From JASJBU01 sp963790775 (GTDB lineage Bacteria > Pseudomonadota > Gammaproteobacteria > Chromatiales > Chromatiaceae), in contig CAWBPR010000011.1 of assembly GCA_963790775.1 (NCBI GenBank), forward strand, positions 62,001 through 126,000: DNA of 64,000 nucleotides, in the 5' to 3' direction. How positions within the stretch are numbered: the stretch's first letter is position 1; the number at the start of each line of letters is the position of its first letter. The translations under genes were made by a program, and so were the position numbers. Positions 29,680 to 38,130 of the stretch are shown one piece after another. The notes beneath the pieces were generated by a model that saw only the letters and a program-made list of their open reading frames with translations, did not search any database and was not told the origin of the DNA.

Positions 29680-30731
29680 TGTCCGGACAATTTATATACT
29701 TGCTAAAACAGGCTTTTATGGTGGTCGCTTGCCTACTTGTCGTCGCCTGTAATGGTCCGACCAGGGATCACTCAGAAAAGGCTAACATCCAAACTGCAGT
29801 ATGGCCGAAACCTCCTCAGCAGGCACGCATCGAATTTGTGCGGAATATCGCAAAGCCTGAGGATCTTGGCATAACACCAGGATTCTGGAGCCGTATCGTG
29901 AGTGTATTCGCGGGTAAGGAGGAGACTCGACTAGTGCGGCCCACGGCAGCAGTGATGACCTCGGACGAGGTATTGTATGTGGCAGATCCTGGTGCCAAGT
30001 GTATACACCGCTTCGATACCAGAGAAAAGAGACATGATATGGTGCAGCTTGAAGACGATGTACCCTTCAGGTCCCCGGTTTCTCTGGCGGTAGGCTCGAG
30101 CAATCGAGTGTATGTCTCTGACTCCGCTTTGAACCAAGTCTTTCTGATCGAGAAACAGGCGAAGTATGCCGTTCCATTCAAGACGGAAATTGAGTTAGAT
30201 CAACCTACTGGTCTTTCTTTCGATGCCAAAAGCGAGCGATTATATATAATAAATACTCGAAAACACCAGGTGATTGCTTTCAATCGCCAAGGCGAGTACC
30301 TCTTCAGCTTTGGTAGACGGGGTGCCGGCGCCGGCCAATTCAACTATCCGACTCAGATCTGGATTGATCCGGCAACAGGCAGTCTCTGGGTTACCGATTC
30401 GCTGAATTTTCGGGTCCAGCATTTCGATGTGAACGGCCGGTTCATAGGCGAACTCTTCGGGATTGGCGATGCTTCCGGTGATCTGCCCAGGCCCAAAGGT
30501 GTGGCCACTGACAGTGCTGGCCATGTCTATATCATGGATGCGTTGCTTAATTCTATGCAGATATTTAATCAGAGCGGTGAGTTGTTGCTCTTTATAGGAG
30601 AGCAGGGAAAGGGCATTGGCCAGTTCTGGTTGCCGGTTGGCATCTATATCGATAGCAGCAATAGGATATTTGTTGCTGACTCCTTCAACAGTCGGGTGCA
30701 GGTATTCCGATTTTTGGAGAACAAGGGATGA
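29679..30731 (+). CDS. NHL-repeat beta-propeller lipoprotein, second copy
   Basis: This is a 350-aa predicted lipoprotein with lipobox LVVAC and Cys at residue 24. Propeller blades are visible from about residue 85 on: AVMTSDEVLYVADPGAKCI, SLAVGSSNRVYVSDSALNQV, QIWIDPATGSLWVTDSLNFRV and GVATDSAGHVYIMDALLNSM. Its start overlaps the barrel stop by one base (TGATG) and its end overlaps the next cytochrome start by four (ATGA), so barrel, propeller and cytochrome are translationally coupled and probably made in fixed ratio. It is similar in plan to the lipoprotein at 26439. Confidence 0.83.
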   Translation: MSGQFIYLLKQAFMVVACLLVVACNGPTRDHSEKANIQTAVWPKPPQQARIEFVRNIAKPEDLGITPGFWSRIVSVFAGKEETRLVRPTAAVMTSDEVLYVADPGAKCIHRFDTREKRHDMVQLEDDVPFRSPVSLAVGSSNRVYVSDSALNQVFLIEKQAKYAVPFKTEIELDQPTGLSFDAKSERLYIINTRKHQVIAFNRQGEYLFSFGRRGAGAGQFNYPTQIWIDPATGSLWVTDSLNFRVQHFDVNGRFIGELFGIGDASGDLPRPKGVATDSAGHVYIMDALLNSMQIFNQSGELLLFIGEQGKGIGQFWLPVGIYIDSSNRIFVADSFNSRVQVFRFLENKG

Positions 30732-32500
30732 TTAGGCGGATTCTTAGCGTACTGTTCTTGAGTACAAGCCTACTGTTTCTCAGTGAGGCGTCTGGCGGCA
30801 TAGACACAACCAAGCATAACCTCTCTGTCAGTGGAACAGGGGAAATCAGAGCTGTCACAGAAACACAAATCTGCATATTTTGCCATATCCCCCACAACGC
30901 ATCCCCTTCCGGGCCCCTCTGGAACCGCGAGGATCCAGGACAGATCTACACCCTCTACACCAGTACTACTGCGGATGCATCACCGGGCCAGCCAAACGGC
31001 ACCTCCCTGCTTTGTCTGAGCTGCCATGATGGCACCATCGCATTGGGTGATCTCCTAAGCCGCGAGGAGACGATACTCATGGAAAAAGTTGGGGCAGGCG
31101 GATTGCCGTCCGACAGCCGGAGTAATCTGGGTACAGATCTCTCAGATGATCACCCGGTTTCTTTCCACTACAGTGATGCCCTGGCGGGAAGCGATGGGCA
31201 GTTGGTCTCACCTTCTCAATTGACTGGAGCGGTAAAACTGGATCGAAATGGTGAGATGCAGTGTACCAGCTGCCATGACGCCCATGATGACACATTTGGT
31301 AAATTTCTGGTGATGGATGCGGTAAGTGGGGCGTTGTGCGAGACCTGTCATACCATCTTTCATGCTTCTACTTCTCATAAGAACTCAATAGCAACCTGGA
31401 ATGGTACTGAACCGGATCCATGGCCCAATACGGAATGGCTTACGGTCGAGGAGAACGCCTGCTTTAACTGCCATACGCCACATGCTGCAATGGGTCCTCG
31501 ATTACTCAAGCATGCCAATGAAGAGGATAACTGTCTGGTCTGCCACAATGGCAATGTGTTTGAAACAGAGATTGATAAGTCTGATATCTATACAGCGTTT
31601 CAGAAATTATCCATACATCCATTACTGGATAATGTAGATGTAGATGATCCTACTGAGGCCGTCCTCGTCAGCGATCGCCATGTGGAGTGTCAGGATTGTC
31701 ACAATGGACATGCCGTTCTTCCAGATCTTGGAGATGATGACCCCAGTGGTACCTTGACCGATGTGGCGGGTATCGATATTGATCGTGCAGAGATCGATCC
31801 GATTACCCAAGAGTATCAACTCTGTTTTCGGTGTCATGGAGACACTCAAGATAATGTTTTGACCAGCCGACTGGTACCGGAAGCGAATATTCGTCTGGAT
31901 TTCGATCCTGCCAATCCATCCTATCATCCCGTTGCTGCGTTCGGAAATAATCCAAATGTTCCAAGTCTGATCGAACCATGGAACATCTCCAGTATGATGA
32001 AATGTACCGATTGCCATAATGATGATGACCTTGATTCAAGTGCAAGAGGGCCGCATGGTTCGCAATACGAGCCTATATTGGAACGACGGTATGAAACAAC
32101 CGATGGCACGTCTGAATCATCGACAGTTTATGCCCTGTGTTACAAGTGTCATGATCGGGACAGTATTTTAGGCAATGAAAGTTTTGCCAGGCACCAAAAG
32201 CATATATCAGGTGTGCGTAGTGGAGGAGGCACGTTGGATACACCTTGTAATGTGTGCCATGACCCGCATGGGGTGCAGCCCAATGGGGGTATAGGCGGGA
32301 TTCATAGTGGTGTCAGATTGCTTAATTTTGATTTGGATGTAGTGCAGCCAAATAGTTCTGGACTTTTGTACCACGAGTCAACAGGCGATTTTGAAGGCGC
32401 CTGTTATCTGAGCTGTCACGGTAAAAACCACAACCCATGCTCCTACACGAGTACTGGCGCCTCATGCGGCGGTGGTGGTGGCGGCGGCGGTGGACAATGA
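30728..32500 (+). CDS. Dodecahaem c-type cytochrome (11 CXXCH + 1 CX3CH) with Gly-rich tail
   Basis: This is a 590-aa exported cytochrome with a signal peptide ending near SEASGG. Eleven CXXCH motifs are present: CIFCH, CLSCH, CTSCH, CETCH, CFNCH, CLVCH, CQDCH, CFRCH, CTDCH, CYKCH and CNVCH. The last site is CYLSCH, a CX3CH. The first four haems repeat the layout of the tetrahaem protein at 25273 (CHTPHNA/CHIPHNA, LGTDLSDDHPVSF). The protein ends in a run of nine glycines and Gln, coded by GGC/GGT triplets, a slippage-prone tract. Coupling to the barrel and propeller genes makes it the best candidate for the haem wire in or on the barrel. Confidence 0.88.
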   Translation: MIRRILSVLFLSTSLLFLSEASGGIDTTKHNLSVSGTGEIRAVTETQICIFCHIPHNASPSGPLWNREDPGQIYTLYTSTTADASPGQPNGTSLLCLSCHDGTIALGDLLSREETILMEKVGAGGLPSDSRSNLGTDLSDDHPVSFHYSDALAGSDGQLVSPSQLTGAVKLDRNGEMQCTSCHDAHDDTFGKFLVMDAVSGALCETCHTIFHASTSHKNSIATWNGTEPDPWPNTEWLTVEENACFNCHTPHAAMGPRLLKHANEEDNCLVCHNGNVFETEIDKSDIYTAFQKLSIHPLLDNVDVDDPTEAVLVSDRHVECQDCHNGHAVLPDLGDDDPSGTLTDVAGIDIDRAEIDPITQEYQLCFRCHGDTQDNVLTSRLVPEANIRLDFDPANPSYHPVAAFGNNPNVPSLIEPWNISSMMKCTDCHNDDDLDSSARGPHGSQYEPILERRYETTDGTSESSTVYALCYKCHDRDSILGNESFARHQKHISGVRSGGGTLDTPCNVCHDPHGVQPNGGIGGIHSGVRLLNFDLDVVQPNSSGLLYHESTGDFEGACYLSCHGKNHNPCSYTSTGASCGGGGGGGGGQ

Positions 32501-32531
32501 ACAATAGTTTGAGTGGTTATCCAGACGCCTA

Positions 32532-33573
32532 ATGTTTATGGAAATGTGTCAGTACACACAAGTTATCAGACCCTGTTTGATGACCAATGTCTTTAATAAA
32601 CCTGTTTGGATTGGGGTGTCAATGTGGCTATTGATTGGCTGGATGGTTAATGGCCAGTTGCTGGCTGCAGAGATTAGCCGTCAGAAAATGCTGCAGAATC
32701 CAGAAAACATTCCAAGCTGGATCAAAAAAAAGCAGGTTCGTTTTAATCAAATCCCCAATCCACACTGGGATGATGCGAGTTGCGTTGCATGTCACAGCAA
32801 ACAGCCGGTAGGTAAAAAACTCAACCTGCGTGGCAAGTCCATTGATGAATCCTGTGAATACTGCCATAGCGGAGAATTTGATCACAATTATATACATCCG
32901 AGTGGAGTACCGCTTACAGCCGATATGAAGAAGCGGGTGCCGAAGGAGTTCGCGAATAACCTGGATGTTAAGAAGATGGTTTCCTGCACCACCTGCCATG
33001 AGATAGAGATGCAATGCTTGAAGGAGCACAGGAGTGATCGGAGAACAAATCCGATGTTTTTCAGAGGTGGTCCTTATAAGGCACGTACGGATCAATGCTA
33101 CCAATGCCATGATGCTGAATGGGTATCAACGTAGAAATGCGCATGATCAGAGAGACGATGATGGCCGGATTAAAAAAAATAGCTGCCTAATTTGCCATGA
33201 TAAGTACGAAGGACTTGAGAGTGCCAAGAGCATTAAAGATGTTGGATTCAATGTTAAGGAGAGTCTGGTTAAGATATGCAGAAGTTGTCATGAGCTGAAG
33301 GCCCATCCCAGCGGTAATTTTACCTTTACAGCAAAAGGCACGCCGAATCACTTGGTTGTGCCGCCAGAGAATATCAGAAGCCATATGCTGAAAAGCGAGA
33401 AGGAGCATGGTGTTGTGCTTCCTCTTGATCCCAACACGGGAAGAGTGTTCTGCGGGACTTGTCACAATCCCCATGAGAAAGGTGTTATCAAGCTTCAGGC
33501 TGCGGCTAAAGGCGCGGATGAAAAGAAAAGACTGCGGATGCAAAACATTTGTACAAACTGCCATGACAAATGA
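32532..33573 (+). CDS. Octahaem c-type cytochrome (internal frameshift)
   Basis: This is an exported cytochrome of about 345 aa when repaired. A hydrophobic signal/anchor near residues 28-45 ends in QLLAAEIS. Haem motifs before the break are CVACH, CEYCH, CTTCH and CYQCH; after it they are CLICH, CRSCH, CGTCH and CTNCH, giving eight. The first frame ends at a TAG at 33132. Dropping one G from GGG at 33121-33123 turns EWVST-stop into EWYQRRNAHDQ, and the remaining frame runs to 33573. The motif pattern resembles doubled-CXXCH (cytochrome c3/DmsE-like) proteins. In context it is the likely periplasmic link between inner- and outer-membrane haem proteins. Confidence 0.8.
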
Positions 33574-33622
33574 ATTGAGTGTGACCAATTGTGTGAGTAT
33601 CAGGCCTGGAGGAAAAATACGG

Positions 33623-34738
33623 ATGCCTTTGCGATTCCAGTTACTGTTTATAGTAATGATGGCGGTTGGGTGGCCGCAGGTTTCTCCTGCGATGTTTGAT
33701 GATGACGAGGCCTGTCTGATGTGTCACAAGTACCCGCGAATGGGACGGGTGACTCAGGAGGGTGTATTCAGGTCCTATAATGTACCTCCGGAAAAATTTT
33801 CGAAGACGGTACATCGCAACGTACCTTGCCGGGATTGCCATGACTATATAAAAGAATTGCCACATCAGCCAGTCGATGTGGGGGTGCGTTGTGATCAGGA
33901 GTGTCATACTAAAAAGAATCCTGCAACCGGCAAGCTTTTCACACATAAACCTATTGCCGATCTCTATCAGCAGAGTGTTCACGCCCGCCCAAAGAAAGCC
34001 GAAGGGCTGGATGCGGATAAGCCTTACTGTATCACCTGCCATACCAATCCGTTATATAACCCGCATCAACAGGAACTACCCAAGAAGATCATCGACCGCT
34101 GTGAGTTGTGTCACGAAAAGAAAGGATTCGTTTCCCAGTGGTATTCACATACCAGTCGCAGGGTTCTGGAGGTCAAACGCAGTGGCAAACAGATCGTGGA
34201 GATATGCTCCCGTTGCCATTCCAATGTTGACATGCTTGAACGCCATGCTGCGGCGGCAGAAGCAGAAGGCAGGCAGATGGGCGAGAAGTTTTTGATCGCC
34301 GCTGAATCATATAGCAACAGCTTTCATGGGAAAGTCACGGCATATGGATTTGAAGGGGCAGCAACCTGCCTGGATTGCCATGCCGATCAGAAAAATTACT
34401 ATAAAGGCGTGCATGGCATCATGTCTTCGCGCAATCCGTCATCACCTACCCATGAAGATAACCGTGTCAAGACCTGCGGTCGGTGCCACACAAATGCAGA
34501 TGAAAATTTCAAGATAGTCGATCCGCATCCGTCTTTCGACGAAAAGTATAACCCTGTACTGCATAAAGCAGAATCCATATACGGTATCGTGGGAGAGGCC
34601 GTAGTACTCGCGCTGATTGGTCTTTCAATGTTTGAAACCATTGGACGGAGGCGGGATGGTGTAGGTTGGCGGTTGCGCTGGGGGTCTACCTGGTGGAGAA
34701 GAAGCAGGCGTCAACGGGATCGAATTATTAAGCGTTAA
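33623..34738 (+). CDS. Membrane-anchored octahaem cytochrome c (7 CXXCH + 1 CX3CH)
   Basis: This is a 371-aa protein. I choose ATG 33623 because GGAGG lies about ten bases upstream and a signal peptide (LLFIVMMAVGWPQVSPA) follows; a longer frame exists from 33407 but overlaps the previous cytochrome. Haem sites are CLMCH, CRDCH, CDQECH (CX3CH), CITCH, CELCH, CSRCH, CLDCH and CGRCH. A C-terminal membrane span (IVGEAVVLALIGLSMF) is followed by a basic cytoplasmic tail. Together with the cytochrome b gene 76 bases downstream it would make a quinol-oxidising b/c module, as in Cbc-type complexes. The topology puts the haems in the periplasm. Confidence 0.83.
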   Translation: MPLRFQLLFIVMMAVGWPQVSPAMFDDDEACLMCHKYPRMGRVTQEGVFRSYNVPPEKFSKTVHRNVPCRDCHDYIKELPHQPVDVGVRCDQECHTKKNPATGKLFTHKPIADLYQQSVHARPKKAEGLDADKPYCITCHTNPLYNPHQQELPKKIIDRCELCHEKKGFVSQWYSHTSRRVLEVKRSGKQIVEICSRCHSNVDMLERHAAAAEAEGRQMGEKFLIAAESYSNSFHGKVTAYGFEGAATCLDCHADQKNYYKGVHGIMSSRNPSSPTHEDNRVKTCGRCHTNADENFKIVDPHPSFDEKYNPVLHKAESIYGIVGEAVVLALIGLSMFETIGRRRDGVGWRLRWGSTWWRRSRRQRDRIIKR

Positions 34739-34814
34739 GATGATCGCTTGACTGTACAGAATAGCCAGGTGGAGGGCTAAAGACCGGCCAACCGGTTGTA
34801 GCAAGAGAATAGAT

Positions 34815-35771
34815 ATGAAATTGTCGAAAGTTGCAGAACGAACGCTGGAAAAGTCCATGCGGCAGAACCGAGTTTCAGATCATGAGCGGAAAGAGATCGA
34901 AGATCTCATTGAGTTTATGCCGCAGGATAGGGTGTTGCTATACAAAAATGTGGTATCTAATCCGATTGGAGACCTGCCGCGTTATTCAGTACATATTCGC
35001 ATCCATCACTTACTGACCTTTACGACATTTCTATTGCTGGCGTTCACAGGATTACCTATTCATTTCCTGGAACTGTTTTGGGCAGAACCTTTTAATAATG
35101 TATTGGGTGGAATCAACGTTACTCGAGTCATTCACCGGACTCTGGCCGGCATCATGATATTTTCCATGATCTATCATGTCGCCACCTTGATTGCCGGTAC
35201 GTCGATCAGAATATTTGGTGGTTGGTTTGACATTCGAAGAACCGTGATACCCACATTAAAGGATCTACAGGATATGAAGGATGACATTCTCTATTTCTCT
35301 GGTCTAAGGACACAGAGACCGGAGATGGACAAGTTCATGTACAAACAGAAGATTCACTATTTTGCAGCAGCATTCGGTAATTCAGTGATGGTTTTATCAG
35401 GTTCTGCGTTTCTGTTTCCTGATCTCTGGGCAAGTATATTGCCGTCCGGGTGGGCATTCTATTTCCAGGACATTATGCGTCTTGCGCACCCCCATGAAGC
35501 CTTGCTCGCATTGGTCGTAATAGCCTTTTGGCATTGGTACAACGTGCATCTCGCTCCAGGACGGTTCCCAATGCAATGGACCTACCTCAGCGGAAAGATC
35601 ACACGTGAACACCAGATAGAGGAACATTTCCTTGAGTACCTGCGCAACTTGGTCGAACTGCCGCAAGAAAGGGTTGTCCTCCGGGAAATCTTGGAGACAA
35701 ATGATTTAAGAGAGTTGGATAGAGTTCAGGGATTGGAGAATAAGCGGGGAATAGTCACAGAGAACGAATAA
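34815..35771 (+). CDS. Di-haem cytochrome b (formate-dehydrogenase-gamma-like quinol oxidoreductase subunit)
   Basis: This is a 318-aa integral membrane protein with four to five predicted spans. Histidines suitable for two b haems occur at H64/H65 (IRIHHLLTF), H107 (VIHRTLAG), H121 (IYHVATL), and later in RLAHPHEALL and AFWHWYNVHL. The arrangement resembles the FdnI/cytochrome b561 group that exchanges electrons with quinone. The soluble N-terminus is about 55 residues long and the C-terminus is charged, probably cytoplasmic. It lies directly downstream of the anchored octahaem cytochrome and upstream of a 37-aa membrane peptide and a triheme anchor, together forming an inner-membrane entry module. 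Confidence 0.82.
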   Translation: MKLSKVAERTLEKSMRQNRVSDHERKEIEDLIEFMPQDRVLLYKNVVSNPIGDLPRYSVHIRIHHLLTFTTFLLLAFTGLPIHFLELFWAEPFNNVLGGINVTRVIHRTLAGIMIFSMIYHVATLIAGTSIRIFGGWFDIRRTVIPTLKDLQDMKDDILYFSGLRTQRPEMDKFMYKQKIHYFAAAFGNSVMVLSGSAFLFPDLWASILPSGWAFYFQDIMRLAHPHEALLALVVIAFWHWYNVHLAPGRFPMQWTYLSGKITREHQIEEHFLEYLRNLVELPQERVVLREILETNDLRELDRVQGLENKRGIVTENE

Positions 35772-35774
35772 GTA

Positions 35775-35888
35775 ATGATTACACCGATGAGTAAAAGTCA
35801 AAAATTGATCGCATACGGGTCATTCCTGTTCATTGCGGTATGGAGTTTATGGCTACTCTACATGATCGGTGTTTATCTGTTCTCTTAA
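35775..35888 (+). CDS. 37-aa single-span membrane peptide
   Basis: A short ORF starts four bases after the cytochrome b stop. The encoded 37-aa peptide has a short polar start (MITPMSKSQK) and one strong hydrophobic span containing IAVWSLWLLYMIGVY, ending in LFS. Its immediate position between two membrane electron-transfer genes suggests a small accessory subunit, as known for other oxidases and cytochrome b complexes. No homology can be judged at this length, and an alternative ATG exists at residue 5. Confidence 0.55.
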   Translation: MITPMSKSQKLIAYGSFLFIAVWSLWLLYMIGVYLFS

Positions 35889-35999
35889 GGAAGTGAGACA
35901 CTGAATCATATTGGAGCAATGTATATCACCTACATCTCGGATAACCTCAATGAGTCAGATGAAGAGTTATTCAGGATGTAGTTTTGGGATTATAGAAAC

Positions 36000-37065
36000 A
36001 TGCAAGTGACAATGTTAACCAGCACGATAATCACCGTCGTCGCGGTACTGCTTTTTGTACTCATGCTTATTTTACTCCTTGTTATCGTCGACCATAAGGC
36101 GAGAATACCAGGAGAGGAGAGAAGTGACCTGTTCCGTATTACGGGTATTCGCAGGCATCATCCTGTCTGGTCGTATCTCATCGGTTCAGTGGTATTGACG
36201 ATCATCGGAGCCGTCGGATTTCAGCTCAGTGCTTCAATGCTTAAACATACTCCATTGTATAAACCTGATGATTCATCAGTACTGTTAGAGAAACTGGCAG
36301 CAGAGCGGGCAACCGAGAAAGCGCGCCACTTTCACAATTCGTCTACCGCCATGGCCTTGGAAGGTGACAAAAGTGTTTGTTATTACTGTCACGGTGACTT
36401 CCCTCATTTTGAGCAACGCATGGTACGGACACTGCTGAACATGCATACGCAGTTTATTGGCTGTATGACCTGTCATGCGGATCCTGAAAAGATCGACGAA
36501 GATTTATTAAAACTAAAATGGTTGAACTACTCGGGAATTGAAGTATCGGGACCGCTTTTCGGGACCGACTATGACCCTGATACGGGCTTTCTGGTTTCCA
36601 CAGATGATCTTTATTCAAAAATTGTTCCGTATTTACAGGAAGGCGAGACCGAGAAGTTACTAGAAATTACTGAAAATGACCCGATTGCTATCGATTTTGT
36701 ACAGGTGCAGGAAAAGTTACAGGGGCAGGACCGGGATTTGGTCAAGAAGGGTTTTCACCGTAATGTTTCACCAAAAGGACGATTCTGCACCAAATGCCAT
36801 ACGGAAGAAGAACAAGAGTTTCATGCCTTTCAAGGAACTTGGATTTTCTGACGAACGGATCAATGAACTGGTTAGTTTGAATATCATAGGTCTGGTGCAA
36901 AAATATAAAAGGTTCTACATGCCGGAGTTGATAAACCCAGGTGCGGTGAAGGTTGATATTAATGCCTTAATGGGGCCTGAAGTGAAACTGCCGGATGAGG
37001 ATGAGCTACAAGATGAACCGCGCGGTTGGTGGAGAAAAAATGATACCCCAGACGTTAGCGAATAA
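36000..37065 (+). CDS. Membrane-anchored triheme cytochrome c (internal frameshift)
   Basis: This is a protein of about 354 aa when repaired. Two N-terminal membrane spans occur at about residues 6-30 (IITVVAVLLFVLMLILLLV) and 57-78 (YLIGSVVLTIIGAVGF). Haem motifs CYYCH, CMTCH and CTKCH follow in a periplasmic domain. The original frame ends at 36851 in a tail unlike the family. From the GAAGAAGAAC tract near 36800, frame 1 continues as KSFMPFKELGFSDERINEL, and the ORF runs to 37065. The junction needs one base removed from a purine repeat. It belongs to the inner-membrane electron-entry group with the cytochrome b. It is not a NapC/NirT tetrahaem protein, since only three motifs are seen. 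Confidence 0.72.
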
Positions 37066-37101
37066 ATGACATAAGACCTGTTTATATTCGAGATCAGAAA
37101 A

Positions 37102-38049
37102 ATGACACCATCTACAGCAGGAAGCAGTGATAATACATCAGTGGTTAATGATGAGTATGAGATCAGAGTGCGTAAACCAACGGCTGCACTGTTGCTTTCT
37201 ATTTGTCCAGGGCTGGGCCAGCAGTATGCAGGCCATCTGGTGCGCGGTATTGTTTTCTATATCAGTCTTGTCATTCTCTCCTGGGTGGCGGCTGTCGCCT
37301 ATATGTATGTCACTTCTCCACAGATTGGATTATTACTGCTTTCTGTGCCTTTCGTCGGGGTGTTGCTTATCGCGATCGATGCATACCTGCTTGCCAAACG
37401 TCAACCTGACGATTACAGATTGAAATGGTACAACAGGTTTTGGATATACACCGCGGTTTTTCTGACCCTACTGGGGACAGTCAATCCAATGATGGATTAC
37501 CTGGTTGGTGGGCAAATCGTTCGTGCATTTTTCGTCACTTCTGAGAGTATGCAACCTACCGTGCTCAAACGTGATTTGGTAGTAATCAATAAACTAGCGA
37601 AAGCAACCCGTGGCGATATTGTATTAGTCAAGTTTGGAAAGGACGACACAGATAAGCCGATTACCAAGCGGATACAAGATCAATCGATTACCAATCTGAT
37701 TAAAGATCAAGTATTACGCAGAGTCATTGGTCTGTCAGGTGATACTGTAGAGATACGCGGCAGACAGGTCTACCTGAATGATGAGCCATTGCAGGAGGAT
37801 TATGTAAGCTTCGGCAAACAAGGCAGTCTGAATCCATTAATCGAATCGGACTACAGATATGGGCCGCTGTTCATACCGGCTGGTTCATATTTTGTACTAT
37901 CAGATGCAAGGCAATACGGCTTTGACAGCCGGGACTACGGCCTCATCCTGGAAGATAACGTGAGTGGTGTCGCAACAAAAGTCTTTTGGTCCTGGAATCT
38001 TGATGAGGGAAGTTTCCAGTGGGATAGAACAGCAATGAGTTTGAGATGA
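37102..38049 (+). CDS. Signal peptidase I-like protein with catalytic Lys replaced by Arg
   Basis: This is a 315-aa membrane protein. Residues 25-135 hold a TM2-like segment (LLLSICPGLGQQYAGH) and about three to four spans; the signal-peptidase (S26) domain follows. The box B motif TSESMQPT supplies the nucleophile Ser149. Box D reads LRRVIGLSGD where LepB has KR-(A/V)-(V/I)-G-L-P-G-D, so the general-base Lys aligns with Arg206. Box E is recognisable as SDARQYGFDSRDYG. A Lys189 in an insertion before box D might substitute, but this is speculative. It lies between haem-protein genes and may process or chaperone them, or be inactive. It is not the housekeeping LepB. Confidence 0.72.
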   Translation: MTPSTAGSSDNTSVVNDEYEIRVRKPTAALLLSICPGLGQQYAGHLVRGIVFYISLVILSWVAAVAYMYVTSPQIGLLLLSVPFVGVLLIAIDAYLLAKRQPDDYRLKWYNRFWIYTAVFLTLLGTVNPMMDYLVGGQIVRAFFVTSESMQPTVLKRDLVVINKLAKATRGDIVLVKFGKDDTDKPITKRIQDQSITNLIKDQVLRRVIGLSGDTVEIRGRQVYLNDEPLQEDYVSFGKQGSLNPLIESDYRYGPLFIPAGSYFVLSDARQYGFDSRDYGLILEDNVSGVATKVFWSWNLDEGSFQWDRTAMSLR

Positions 38050-38130
38050 AGGATCAATGCTGCTGTGTATGCTTCGTCTTTATGTAGCATCTAAATTACA
38101 TTACGCGCGTCTAACGGAGAACAGGTACCT

